In this document: positions 26,689 through 35,597 of the stretch, in pieces
Position numbering within the stretch: the stretch's first letter is position 1
Layout: each line of letters begins with the position of its first letter
Assembly (NCBI RefSeq): GCF_036492425.1
Contig: NZ_AP025292.1
Location: forward strand, 2,418,001 to 2,482,000
DNA from: Persicobacter psychrovividus
Lineage (GTDB): Bacteria; Bacteroidota; Bacteroidia; Cytophagales; Cyclobacteriaceae
Direction of reading: 5' to 3'
Length of the DNA stretch: 64,000 bases
Position numbers and translations under genes: made by a program
The notes under the pieces: model-generated
Seen by the model: the letters and a program-made list of their open reading frames with translations, nothing else
Database searches by the model: none
What the model was told of the DNA's origin: nothing

Positions 26689-27459
26689 TTAGATCAAATA
26701 GAAAAAGGTAAATACGAATACCCAAACCAAATCGACAAAGTGCCAATAAAGTCCTACTTTTTCCACCATCTCATAATGTCCGCGTTTATCATAGGTACCT
26801 ACTACAACATTATAGAAGATAATGAAATTCAGGATAATCCCTGACAACACGTGCGTTCCGTGGAAACCAGTGATGAAGAAAAACAGATTGGCAAAAACCT
26901 GAGGTCCGTACTCGTTGGCTTCCAAATTGGCGCCGTACACCATGGCTTCCACCCATTTCCCATCTACGAGTTCCTTGACTACCATACCAACACCTTTACC
27001 ATCGATAAAGTGTGCCCATTCCCAAGCCTGACAGCCCAGGAAAGTAATCCCACCGACGATCGTCCAGAGCATCCATTTCTGTACGGCCTCACGGTCCATA
27101 CGGTGCCCAGCCTCTACAGCCAAAACCATTGTTACTGAAGACAGGATAAGAATAAAAGTCATGATCCCCACAAATACCAAAGGCAAGTGAACACCATGCA
27201 AAAATGGAACAGCATCAAATACCAGCTCAGGAATCGGCCAATGTTCTGCTGAAGGCAGGAACGAGTCCGTTGGAGAATGCGGATAAGCCGGGAATCGGTA
27301 TCGCAACATTCCGTAGGCAATCAAAAGCCCAGAAAAAGAGAAGGTATCAGACAGCAGAAAAAACCACATCATCAGCTTGCCGTAGCTTGCATTCATGGGC
27401 TTGTTTCCACCCCCCCAAACACCAGTAGCGCCAGGAATTAAAGTTGAGGTTTGTGACAT
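26689..27459 (-). CDS. ctaE: Cytochrome c oxidase subunit III (long copy)
   Basis: The 256-residue protein has about six or seven membrane spans and the subunit III signatures HGVHLPLVFVG and FFFITGFHGTHVLSGIIL, ending with VGLYWHFVDLVWVFVFTFFY, the conserved C-terminal WHFVD motif. Subunit III stabilises the binuclear centre and binds lipid. It is the second of two tandem subunit III genes; the pair probably supplies different stretches or two variants of this subunit, a pattern known in Bacteroidota aa3 oxidase operons. Confidence 0.92.
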   Translation of the reverse strand: MSQTSTLIPGATGVWGGGNKPMNASYGKLMMWFFLLSDTFSFSGLLIAYGMLRYRFPAYPHSPTDSFLPSAEHWPIPELVFDAVPFLHGVHLPLVFVGIMTFILILSSVTMVLAVEAGHRMDREAVQKWMLWTIVGGITFLGCQAWEWAHFIDGKGVGMVVKELVDGKWVEAMVYGANLEANEYGPQVFANLFFFITGFHGTHVLSGIILNFIIFYNVVVGTYDKRGHYEMVEKVGLYWHFVDLVWVFVFTFFYLI

Positions 27460-27491
27460 AATGGTTGATAAGGTTATAGTCGGTTATTTTT

Positions 27492-28073
27492 TTAATTATA
27501 GTAATTCAGAAATACGTAAAGGTAGATCCAAAGCCCTCCGAGGAAGTGCCAATAGGTTACAAACATCTCCATACGGTCCAGTTTACGAGAGTGTACCTTG
27601 AAGCGGAAAGCGGCATAAAGCATGATCAGCAAAAAGACAATAGCACTCACCAGGTGCGCAACATGAACACCCGTAAAAACATAAATGAATGAACCTGCAG
27701 GGTTGCCCACAAAGTTGATATTCATCGCCATAAGATCATCCCAGGCAAGCAACTGCCCATAAATAAAGGCAATGCCCAAAACTGCAGAAGCCACCAGCAT
27801 CATTTTCACTTTGGCAAGCTGATCTTTTTTCGCAAAATGATAAGCAAGCTGTGCGGTTACCGAAGAGCAGACGATCAGTGCGGAGTTCCATAAGAAGATG
27901 GTCGGCAAACTGATTCCGAGCGTACCGGTTTCAGAAACCTTAACAATATAAGCGGAGGTCAATGCGCCAAACAACAAGACAACTGACACCAAAAACAGCC
28001 ATAAGGCAAATTTCTGGGCATTCATAGCTAAAGGTGTTTGGGGTTGTGCACTCATATGAAGCGAAGTATCCAT
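27492..28073 (-). CDS. Cytochrome c oxidase subunit III (short copy)
   Basis: The 193-residue copy has five membrane spans and the same signature set: YVFTGVHVAHLVSAIVFLL and a C-terminal VTYWHFLGGLWIYLYVFL in which WHF is kept. It lacks the first two helices of the long form, as in five-helix subunit III proteins of quinol and caa3 oxidases. It begins 19 bp after cyoE and ends 32 bp before the long subunit III gene, clearly in the same operon. Confidence 0.9.
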   Translation of the reverse strand: MDTSLHMSAQPQTPLAMNAQKFALWLFLVSVVLLFGALTSAYIVKVSETGTLGISLPTIFLWNSALIVCSSVTAQLAYHFAKKDQLAKVKMMLVASAVLGIAFIYGQLLAWDDLMAMNINFVGNPAGSFIYVFTGVHVAHLVSAIVFLLIMLYAAFRFKVHSRKLDRMEMFVTYWHFLGGLWIYLYVFLNYYN

Positions 28074-28092
28074 CGTGGTATTTGTTTAATGA

Positions 28093-28986
28093 TTAAAGCA
28101 AGTCAAACAGTAATGACAGTTGCACAATAGGCAGGTAAATAAACGACCCGAACATAATACGCAAAGCGGACTTGCGGTCCTGATAGCGCATCAGCTGGAT
28201 GGTCTGTGCTAAAAACAGCACCCCGCATACGGTGGTAATCAATGCTGAATTAATGCCTGTGATTCCAAAACGGGCAGGCAAAAGCCCTATTGGAATTAGA
28301 AATAAAGTGTAAGTGATAATCTGTAAACAGGTTTCCATATCCTTTTTACCATTCACTGGCAAAAGCTTGAATCCTGCTTTCTTATAATCTTCATCAGCCA
28401 CCCATGCAATAGCCCAGAAATGAGGGAATTGCCAGAAAAACTGAATACCGAACAGGATAATCCCGATCAGGGAAATCTCCCCAGTTGCGGCTGTCCAGCC
28501 CAAAAGCGGAGGCAAAGCACCGGGAATTGCCCCTACGAATACCGCCACAGGACCAACGCGTTTCAGTGGTGTATATACAAAAGCATATAGCACCAAAGAG
28601 ATCACCGACAGAATGACTGTAAGTGGGTTGGTGTAAATCACCAGCAACACCAGGCCTGCAGTACCAACAATACCGGAATAAAGTAACGCTTCCATGTCGG
28701 TCAGTCGACCTTGTGCCATCGGGCGGTTTTCCGTCCGTTTCATTAGCAGGTCGTACTCTTTTTCCTGAATTTGATTCAGCGTAATCGAGGCACCGGAAAC
28801 CAGGAAGCCACCGAGTGAAAGCATCAATAATGTTTCCCAGTTCACCTCACCACGCATAGCCATGGCATAACCAAAAGCCGATGAAAAAGCCACTAAAAGT
28901 GACAGTCTTGCTTTCAGTAAAGCCATCAGATCCTTCACGATCAGCATGCTGAATGTTCGGTTGGAAACAGGATTGGATGAAATCAT
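28093..28986 (-). CDS. cyoE: Haem o synthase (protohaem IX farnesyltransferase)
   Basis: The enzyme attaches a farnesyl group to haem b to form haem o, the precursor of haem a for this oxidase. It has 297 residues and about nine membrane spans. The prenyl-binding region reads LNQIQEKEYDLLMKRTENRP; the usual first aspartate of the motif is Glu here, as in some other Bacteroidota, while the MKRT.NRP part is intact. The second acidic region is in WVADEDYKKAGF. No ctaA (haem a synthase) is in the window. A small hairpin separates it from ctaD. Confidence 0.93.
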   Translation of the reverse strand: MISSNPVSNRTFSMLIVKDLMALLKARLSLLVAFSSAFGYAMAMRGEVNWETLLMLSLGGFLVSGASITLNQIQEKEYDLLMKRTENRPMAQGRLTDMEALLYSGIVGTAGLVLLVIYTNPLTVILSVISLVLYAFVYTPLKRVGPVAVFVGAIPGALPPLLGWTAATGEISLIGIILFGIQFFWQFPHFWAIAWVADEDYKKAGFKLLPVNGKKDMETCLQIITYTLFLIPIGLLPARFGITGINSALITTVCGVLFLAQTIQLMRYQDRKSALRIMFGSFIYLPIVQLSLLFDLL

Positions 28987-29022
28987 AGCCTAAAGGGATT
29001 GTTGGAATAGAAGAAAAGATTT

Positions 29023-29039
29023 GGGAGCTCAGCGCTCCC
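29023..29039 (-). promoter_or_regulatory. Intercistronic hairpin between ctaD and cyoE
   Basis: GGGAGC (29023-29028) and GCTCCC (29034-29039) form a 6 bp GC-rich stem with a TCAGC loop. There is no T run, so an mRNA-stability role is more likely than termination. Confidence 0.45.
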
Positions 29040-29051
29040 CTAATGTATCAC

Positions 29052-30920
29052 TTATTTATTCACTTGTTTTTGCACTTCTTTCAACTGCTCCTGCTCATGT
29101 GGCAAGTTCGAGTTGGGGGTTTCCGTTAAAGGAACTGTTTGAGGAATAAAATCCTCGAATCCGTCTGCTTCCGCATTTGGCTTAGAGTAATCGTAAGGCC
29201 AACGGTGAACAGCAGGAATTTCTCCCGGCCAGTTACCATGCCCTGGCTCTACTGGAGTAGTCCATTCCAAAGTTGTCGAGTTCCATGGGTTTTGCGGAGC
29301 GCGACGTCCACGGTACATCGAATAGAAGAAGTTGAAAAGGAATACCAATTGCGCAAAGAAGGTAAAGATTGCCGCCGCAGACACAAAAGCATTCAGATCA
29401 GAAAATCCGCTGAAAGCCTGGAAGTTCGTGAAGGAATAATAGTGTCGTGGGAAACCTGCAATACCGATATAATGCATTGGGAAGAAAACCAGATACACGC
29501 CGAGGAAAGTAAACCAGAAGTGAATATAACCCAAACGAGGGTCGATCATTCTGCCAAACATTTTCGGGAACCAGTGATAAACCCCAGCCATCAGCCCGAA
29601 GAAAGAGGCAGAGCCCATTACGAGGTGAAAGTGAGCGACCACAAAATAGGTATCGTGTAGCTGAATATCAATTGCGGAGTTCCCCAGGAAGATCCCCGTC
29701 AGTCCACCAGAGATGAACAAGGATACCAAACCAATAGAGAACAAAGTTGCGGGTGTAAATACAATGTTACCTCTCCAGAGTGTCGCCAGATAATTGAAGA
29801 CCTTAACGGCCGACGGCACGGCAATAATCAGGGTAAGGAGGGTAAATATTGTCCCGAGGAATGGGTTCATTCCGGAGACGAACATATGGTGTGCCCATAC
29901 AACGAAAGACAAAACCGTAATACCGAGCATAGAACCAATCATGGCACGATAACCGAAGATCGGCTTACGTGAGTTGGTAGAGATTACCTCTGAAGTAATA
30001 CCCAACGCTGGAAGCAGTACGATATACACTTCTGGGTGCCCAAGGAACCAGAACAAATGCTGATAAAGGATCGGTGAGCCACCTACCTGTGGCAATGCTT
30101 CGCCACCAATATAAATTTCTGACAAATAGAAAGCGGTACCGAATCCACGGTCGAAGATCAACAACAAAGCGGCCGCCAATAACACAGGGAAAGACAACAC
30201 ACCAATAATGGCTGTCAGGAAGAATGCCCAGATCGTCAATGGCATACGGGTAAGGGTCATGCCCACCGTACGGAGGTTAATTACTGTCGTGATATAGTTG
30301 ATACTTCCCAATAGCGAGGAAACGATAAATAAGGCCATCGCCACCAGCCACATCGTCATCCCCAGTCCTGAGCCAGAAACTGCCTGCGGCAGTGCCGACA
30401 GCGGCGGATAGTTCCACCAACCTGCGGAGGCAGGCCCTGTTTCGATGAACAAAGAAAGGAGCATTACCAAGCCTGAAGCGACAAAGAACCAGTAAGACAA
30501 CATATTCATGAAGCCTGAGGCCATATCGCGGGCTCCAATTTGGAGCGGGATGAGGTAATTACTAAAAGTACCCGACAAGCCGGCGGTCAGTACAAAGAAT
30601 ACCATAATGGTACCGTGCATGGTCACCAGGGCGAGATAAAACTCGGGATCGAGCTTTCCTTGTGGTGTAATCCATTTTCCCAAAATCGGACGGATCCACT
30701 CCAAATCCATATCAGGAAAACCAAGCTGAAGACGGAAAATCATGGAAAGTCCTCCGCCAATCAAGGCCCAGAATATACCAGTCACCAAAAATTGCTTACC
30801 GATCATTTTATGATCCGTAGAGAAAATATATTTGGTCCAAAAGTTATCGTGATGCTCGTGGTGGTCATCATGTGCGTGATCTTCGACATGTGCCGCCGTC
30901 TGCGTTCCAGTAGTTGACAT
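29052..30920 (-). CDS. ctaD: Cytochrome c oxidase subunit I (aa3 type)
   Basis: The catalytic subunit, 622 residues with about 12 core membrane helices, reduces oxygen and pumps protons. Metal ligands are visible: LVTMHGTIMVFFV (low-spin haem His), FWFLGHPEVYIVLLPALG (CuB His with the cross-linked Tyr) and LHDTYFVVAHFHLVMGSASF (CuB and haem ligands). The N-terminus is His-rich (EDHAHDDHHEHHDN). The C-terminus extends about 90 residues past the last helix. It is co-transcribed with ctaC, which ends 17 bp upstream. Confidence 0.96.
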   Translation of the reverse strand: MSTTGTQTAAHVEDHAHDDHHEHHDNFWTKYIFSTDHKMIGKQFLVTGIFWALIGGGLSMIFRLQLGFPDMDLEWIRPILGKWITPQGKLDPEFYLALVTMHGTIMVFFVLTAGLSGTFSNYLIPLQIGARDMASGFMNMLSYWFFVASGLVMLLSLFIETGPASAGWWNYPPLSALPQAVSGSGLGMTMWLVAMALFIVSSLLGSINYITTVINLRTVGMTLTRMPLTIWAFFLTAIIGVLSFPVLLAAALLLIFDRGFGTAFYLSEIYIGGEALPQVGGSPILYQHLFWFLGHPEVYIVLLPALGITSEVISTNSRKPIFGYRAMIGSMLGITVLSFVVWAHHMFVSGMNPFLGTIFTLLTLIIAVPSAVKVFNYLATLWRGNIVFTPATLFSIGLVSLFISGGLTGIFLGNSAIDIQLHDTYFVVAHFHLVMGSASFFGLMAGVYHWFPKMFGRMIDPRLGYIHFWFTFLGVYLVFFPMHYIGIAGFPRHYYSFTNFQAFSGFSDLNAFVSAAAIFTFFAQLVFLFNFFYSMYRGRRAPQNPWNSTTLEWTTPVEPGHGNWPGEIPAVHRWPYDYSKPNAEADGFEDFIPQTVPLTETPNSNLPHEQEQLKEVQKQVNK

Positions 30921-30937
30921 CTTAAAGGTATTATGAA

Positions 30938-32017
30938 TTATAGGGAAGTTTCTTTTTCTATTGCGACTTCAGCACCAGCGGGCTCTTCTGCCTGCCCTGT
31001 TTTCACCAAAGCCAGTTCTTTCAGCTCTTCAGGAACCCTTGACAAATATTCAGGATTCTTCGACAGCCATGACTTCTGCTCCGATTTCCATTTCTGGTAA
31101 TCTTCCTGAGAATCCACCACTACCAAAAGTCGCATAGCGAAGTGACCACGGCCACAAATTTGGTTACAGGCCAATTCATAGTTGAAATCCGGGTTACCCA
31201 ACTCCTGACGCATCTGTTCCGTCGTTTTTGTAGCTGTAAAATGAAAGCGAGTTGGCATGCCAGGAACGGCATCCATTTTCAGGCGGAACTGAGGAATAAA
31301 TACAGAGTGGATTACATCACGGGCACGGATTTTCAACTCTACAGGCTGATCTACCGGAATGTGTAATTCACGAGGAATGAAATCATCAAAAGCAGTACGG
31401 TCAGAGAAATCGATCCCGAACATATTATCTGCATCGATCAGGCGGTAATCGTGCTTACCCAGTTTACCATCGGCACCAGGATAGCGCACTTTCCATGCAA
31501 ACTGATAACCAAGCACTTCAATGACTTCTGCATTTTCAGGTGCCGGACCCGTGATTTTATGCCAGGTGCTCAAACCTGTAACAATCAAAGCCGCCAGAAC
31601 AATTGCCGGAACGATCGTCCACAAAGCCTCTACCTTGCCGTTGTCAGGGTAAAAGAAAGCGGGTTTCTTTTCGTTATGCTGATACTTAAAAGCAAAGCCA
31701 AACAACAATACCTGAGTGATCAGAAAAACAACACCCGTAACCCCCATGGTCACCCAGAACAGGTGGTCCGTCATGGCGCCGTGCTCAGAGGCAATCGGAA
31801 TGGTGTATTCGTCAAAATGAACGTAGGAATAGTAACCTGAGGCAATCAGGGATACGGTTAGAAAAATCACCATTAAGGCGGCATTCCATTTGTTGGCCGG
31901 AGTGATTCGCTTTTTATCGGTGCCTTTGACAACGCCTACAAGTACAAATATTCGATGTACGAGTAAAATCGCTACCAAAACAAAGAAAGCCCCGACTAAA
32001 ATTACAAGGTTCTGCAT
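30938..32017 (-). CDS. ctaC: Cytochrome c oxidase subunit II (CuA)
   Basis: The 359-residue subunit carries the CuA electron-entry site. The ligand set CNQICGRGHFAM lies near residue 290, with the first His in VIHSVFIPQFRLKMDAVPG. It has an extra N-terminal span (LVILVGAFFVLVAILLVHRI) before the usual two helices. There is no CxxCH, so the fused cytochrome c domain of caa3 enzymes is absent and the electron donor must be a separate cytochrome, such as ActE or ActA of the neighbouring complex. It is the first gene of the oxidase operon. Confidence 0.95.
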   Translation of the reverse strand: MQNLVILVGAFFVLVAILLVHRIFVLVGVVKGTDKKRITPANKWNAALMVIFLTVSLIASGYYSYVHFDEYTIPIASEHGAMTDHLFWVTMGVTGVVFLITQVLLFGFAFKYQHNEKKPAFFYPDNGKVEALWTIVPAIVLAALIVTGLSTWHKITGPAPENAEVIEVLGYQFAWKVRYPGADGKLGKHDYRLIDADNMFGIDFSDRTAFDDFIPRELHIPVDQPVELKIRARDVIHSVFIPQFRLKMDAVPGMPTRFHFTATKTTEQMRQELGNPDFNYELACNQICGRGHFAMRLLVVVDSQEDYQKWKSEQKSWLSKNPEYLSRVPEELKELALVKTGQAEEPAGAEVAIEKETSL

Positions 32018-32053
32018 GGATGTGGTTCTTAATTATATAGGGTAATAGTTTAT

Positions 32054-32061
32054 CAAATCTA
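32054..32061 (-). promoter_or_regulatory. Candidate -7 box of the oxidase operon
   Basis: On the minus strand the sequence is TAGATTTG, a perfect TAnnTTTG -7 element 36 bp before the ctaC start. No TTG is found at the -33 position, which would fit an activator-dependent promoter. Confidence 0.5.
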
Positions 32062-32104
32062 TATGCTCAACCAACTGTGTAAAGGCTGGGTTGAAAAATA
32101 AAAA

Positions 32105-32120
32105 TATGACGTCTGTCATA
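32105..32120 (-). promoter_or_regulatory. Candidate CRP/FNR-family operator
   Basis: The perfect palindrome TATGAC-GTCT-GTCATA has the half-site and 4 bp spacer seen in CRP/FNR-family sites of the TTGAC-N4-GTCAA kind. Its centre would lie near -62 relative to a start predicted from the -7 box, a normal activator position. Confidence 0.42.
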
Positions 32121-32396
32121 ATTCATTGCGATAATAGTTAGACTTTTCCTTTCAAGCAATAAAAATCCATGAAAAATATATCTTAACCGCTATTCAATTG
32201 AATGAAAGCACGCCAAAACGAAAATACACTGTTTGAGCCCCAACCTTAATAATCCCAACAAAAAGCGCTTCACAACACCATAACGGTCTATTTCCCTCGA
32301 AAAAACAATATACATGAGTCAAACAACAAAACATGATGCATATCATTTATATAAATATAATACTATTTTAATGTGTATTTGTTGCCCATTTCGACC

Positions 32397-32430
32397 AAAA
32401 AAAAGAGCCATGGACTACTCCATGACTCTT
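32397..32430 (-). terminator. Terminator of the M16 peptidase gene
   Basis: Positions 32404-32414 and 32419-32429 form an 11 bp stem (one G-T pair) with a 4-base loop, followed on the minus strand by at least seven Ts. Confidence 0.92.
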
Positions 32431-32452
32431 GTTCATATTGATTCTAATTTAA

Positions 32453-35428
32453 CTATAAGGCTAAATCCTCTTCAAAACCAAAGATTTCCTCCAGGCTAAT
32501 CTGCTGCAAGTCACCGTATTTCGACAACTCCTTAAAGTCCAAATTCTCTTTTTTGCCGATCACCGCCAAATTGTAATTCCCTCCTTTGATCATCTGCTGC
32601 TGAAATTTCATCAGGTCGTCAAGGGTTAATTTTTTAAGCTCGTTATACACTTCCTCAGTCTGATCTTCGGTCAATCCTTTACGGAGCGTGGACTCATAAG
32701 CATTCAGTACGCCTGCACGAATCACCCTGCTCGACTCCATTTTCTTGAGCACCGCCACCTTGGAAGCCTCAAAGTTTTTCTCGACCCGAGGAGGGTTATT
32801 CAATAGGTCAGTCATGCCTTCAAGGGCATCCTTCAGCTTATCTGATTGCGTGCCAATATAAGCAAACATCATGTCGCGCTTGGCCTTTTCATTGGCAGGG
32901 ACATAAGCGGCATACACCGAATAAGCCAATGCCTTGGACTCCCGCATCGTGGTGAAGACAATGGATCCCATACCGCCACCAAAATATTGATTGTACAACG
33001 TTACCAATGCCGTTTGCTTCGGGCTGTAAGTATCCAGCGGAGCGATCATCACCACTTCCGCCTGGCGCATGTCATAATCTACCCAAAAGACCTGAGGTTT
33101 TTCCGCCTCCAAAACCTTAAAGTCCACTTCTTCGGGCAATGCTTTCAAAGTTGCAGGTAGCTGGTGTTTTTCATCCAGCACACTCACGAGCGTTTCCATT
33201 TCGAGCGGACCGTAATATTCCACCTTGTGGGTATAATCCAACATATGATGGATTTTATCAATCAGCTGATCTGCTTTCAGTGCTTTTAACTGACTATTGG
33301 ACAGATCATGTCTTGTTGGCGATTTTTTACCGTAGGCTGCATAAGCCCTCAGGCCAGAAAACAACAGGGCCTGCTTGTTCTTCACAAGGTCTGCACGTTG
33401 TTTCAGTTTGCCGTCAATCATGTTGGTCAAGGCCTGCTCATCCGCTTTTACATTTTTGAGCAAATCTTCAAACATTTCCAGTGCAGGCTCAAAATTCTCC
33501 GTGAGGCCAGAGAGGCTTACATACACCTTACGGTCGCCGGAATAAACCCCGTAATCACAGCCGAGCTTGTAAAACTCCTGCTTTAAGGCTTCAGCCGAGA
33601 GTTTGTCTGTACCAAGGTAAGAAAGGTAGTTTACCGCATGTGCCAACACCGGATCGTTGTTTGAGCCCCTGTCGAGTTGATAAACCAGCGAGAACAAATC
33701 ATTTTCTGTGTTCTGCTTATACCATACCGCAATATCCTGCTTCATGGCGCCAACGGCCATATCATTCTTGAAGTCCACAAATACGGGCTTCAGGTCGGGC
33801 ATTGGCTGACCGTTCACTTCCGCAAGGAAAGCCGAAGATTTATCCCTGTTCAGGTGTACCTCTGTGATCTGTGGTTTTTCCACCTTCTGACTCACTTCCT
33901 TTTCACCTGTCTTTTTATAGATCACCACATAGTTATCACCGAGGTATTCATTGGCATAATCCATCACATCCTGCTTCGTCAGTGCTTTCATTTGCTCATC
34001 ATCATCCACATAATCAGCCCAGCTGATATCATTGGTGAAAGCCGTAACAAAGTTGGCCGCACGCTTGGCGTTACTCTCCTGCTCACGGATGGTCGAAATT
34101 CGGAAATCGTTCACAATGGCATCAATCAACCAATCATCAAACTCCCCTTTCTTGAGCTTATTGACTTGTTCAAGCAACAGGTCTTTGACCTCTTCGAGGG
34201 ATTGCCCCTCACGAGGTGCGCCGTGTAAAATAAAGGTCGAGTAATCGTTGTTGGCAGACACATAAGAATAAGGGTTCAGCACCTTCTGCGATTGCGAAAG
34301 GTTCAGGTCAATTAATCCCGCACTACTGTTGGAGAGGATCATATCAGCCAGCTTGGCCACCGTCCGCTCTTCCGCCATATTTCCTGGAATTTTAAAGCCT
34401 ATCTGTACATATTCAGCCTCAGGACCGGTAATGGTTTTCTCCTGAATTGCTGATAATGGTGCAGATTTCTGCTGTTCGTAAGCGGCCAGCGGCTTTGCTT
34501 CCCAGCCGCCGAAATGCTCCTGAATTTTAGCGATGGTTTCGTCATAATCCAGATCACCACTCATACAAATCGCCACATTGTTGGGCACATAATATTTGCT
34601 GAAGTATGCTTTAATTTTGGTGATCGAAGGGTTTTTCAGGTGGTCAATTGTTCCGATAACCGTTTGCTTACCATACTTATGATCTGGAAAGAGTGTTTTC
34701 GACATGGTTTCATAAACCTGCCATCCGTCATTATCAAGTGACCGGTTTTTCTCTTCATAAACCGCCTCAAGCTCGGTATGAAACAAACGGTTGACCTCCA
34801 TCGAGAAGCGTTCCGCTTCCACTTTCAGCCATTTATCAACAGCATTGGCAGGAATATCATTCACATAAACTGTTCTGTCTTCCGTTGTGTAGGCGTTCGT
34901 CCCGGTAGCACCCATACTACTGAGCATTTTATCATACTCATTGGCGATGGCAAATTTAGAGGCCTCAAGGCTTACCTGATCTATCTTCGCATAATAGGCC
35001 TTTCTCTCCTCAGGGTCATCGAGGGTGCGATAGTGCTCAAACATCTGCTCAATGCTGTCGAGCAAAACTTTTTCCTGCGCCCAGTCCTGCGTCCCGAACT
35101 TTGAGGTCCCCTTGAACATCATGTGCTCGAGGTAATGTGCGAGTCCTGTCGCATCAGTAGGGTCATACTTCCCGCCAGCTTTCACGGCGATGTAAGTCTG
35201 AATACGAGGGGTGGCGTTGTATTTCGAAAGGTAAACTTTCAGCCCATTATCGAGGGTGTAAATACGGGCCTTCAGCGGGTCGCCTTCCACATACTGATAG
35301 GAAATGCCATTGGCGCCAGTTTCGGTGCGCATACCCGTGCCTGTGGGCTCGCCCTGATGTTCCTGGGTGGCACATGCTCCAAAGAGAAGCCCCATCAGAA
35401 GCACCAATAAGTAGGTTGTGTTTTTCAT
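32453..35428 (-). CDS. M16 family zinc metallopeptidase lipoprotein
   Basis: The ATG at 35428 gives 991 residues starting with a lipoprotein signal peptide (lipobox LLFGAC, Cys19). The zinc site is the inverted HYLEH motif at 98-102 (LAHYLEHMMFKGTSKFG), with the third ligand Glu in AVYEEKNRSLDND. As in pitrilysin-like full-length proteins, the second half repeats the M16 fold without the zinc motif. It is probably periplasmic and degrades peptides. It sits between actF and ctaC on the same strand but is isolated from both by strong terminators, so its link to respiration is positional only. Confidence 0.93.
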   Translation of the reverse strand: MKNTTYLLVLLMGLLFGACATQEHQGEPTGTGMRTETGANGISYQYVEGDPLKARIYTLDNGLKVYLSKYNATPRIQTYIAVKAGGKYDPTDATGLAHYLEHMMFKGTSKFGTQDWAQEKVLLDSIEQMFEHYRTLDDPEERKAYYAKIDQVSLEASKFAIANEYDKMLSSMGATGTNAYTTEDRTVYVNDIPANAVDKWLKVEAERFSMEVNRLFHTELEAVYEEKNRSLDNDGWQVYETMSKTLFPDHKYGKQTVIGTIDHLKNPSITKIKAYFSKYYVPNNVAICMSGDLDYDETIAKIQEHFGGWEAKPLAAYEQQKSAPLSAIQEKTITGPEAEYVQIGFKIPGNMAEERTVAKLADMILSNSSAGLIDLNLSQSQKVLNPYSYVSANNDYSTFILHGAPREGQSLEEVKDLLLEQVNKLKKGEFDDWLIDAIVNDFRISTIREQESNAKRAANFVTAFTNDISWADYVDDDEQMKALTKQDVMDYANEYLGDNYVVIYKKTGEKEVSQKVEKPQITEVHLNRDKSSAFLAEVNGQPMPDLKPVFVDFKNDMAVGAMKQDIAVWYKQNTENDLFSLVYQLDRGSNNDPVLAHAVNYLSYLGTDKLSAEALKQEFYKLGCDYGVYSGDRKVYVSLSGLTENFEPALEMFEDLLKNVKADEQALTNMIDGKLKQRADLVKNKQALLFSGLRAYAAYGKKSPTRHDLSNSQLKALKADQLIDKIHHMLDYTHKVEYYGPLEMETLVSVLDEKHQLPATLKALPEEVDFKVLEAEKPQVFWVDYDMRQAEVVMIAPLDTYSPKQTALVTLYNQYFGGGMGSIVFTTMRESKALAYSVYAAYVPANEKAKRDMMFAYIGTQSDKLKDALEGMTDLLNNPPRVEKNFEASKVAVLKKMESSRVIRAGVLNAYESTLRKGLTEDQTEEVYNELKKLTLDDLMKFQQQMIKGGNYNLAVIGKKENLDFKELSKYGDLQQISLEEIFGFEEDLAL

Positions 35429-35540
35429 TGAGTCAATTAAAAGTAAATGAATATTGAAATCAATATAAAGTACTAATAATAACATTATAAACGAAATTAT
35501 TGAACTTTTTAAAGATCAACATTATTGTGCTTTACCATAA

Positions 35541-35574
35541 AAAAAAGCCCCAGGTCAATGACTGACCTGAGGCT
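35541..35574 (-). terminator. Terminator of the act operon
   Basis: CAGGTCA (35551-35557) pairs with TGACCTG (35563-35569), extended by AGCC and GGCT with one mismatch. On the minus strand it ends in a run of about eight Ts. Confidence 0.9.
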
Positions 35575-35597
35575 TTACATAAAACTATATGCTCAAA

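Larger units (their letters stand above)
32018..32396. other. Upstream region of the oxidase operon
   Basis: This gap holds no gene. It contains the candidate oxidase promoter and a palindromic operator, both listed separately, and AT-rich DNA up to the M16 terminator. Confidence 0.6.
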
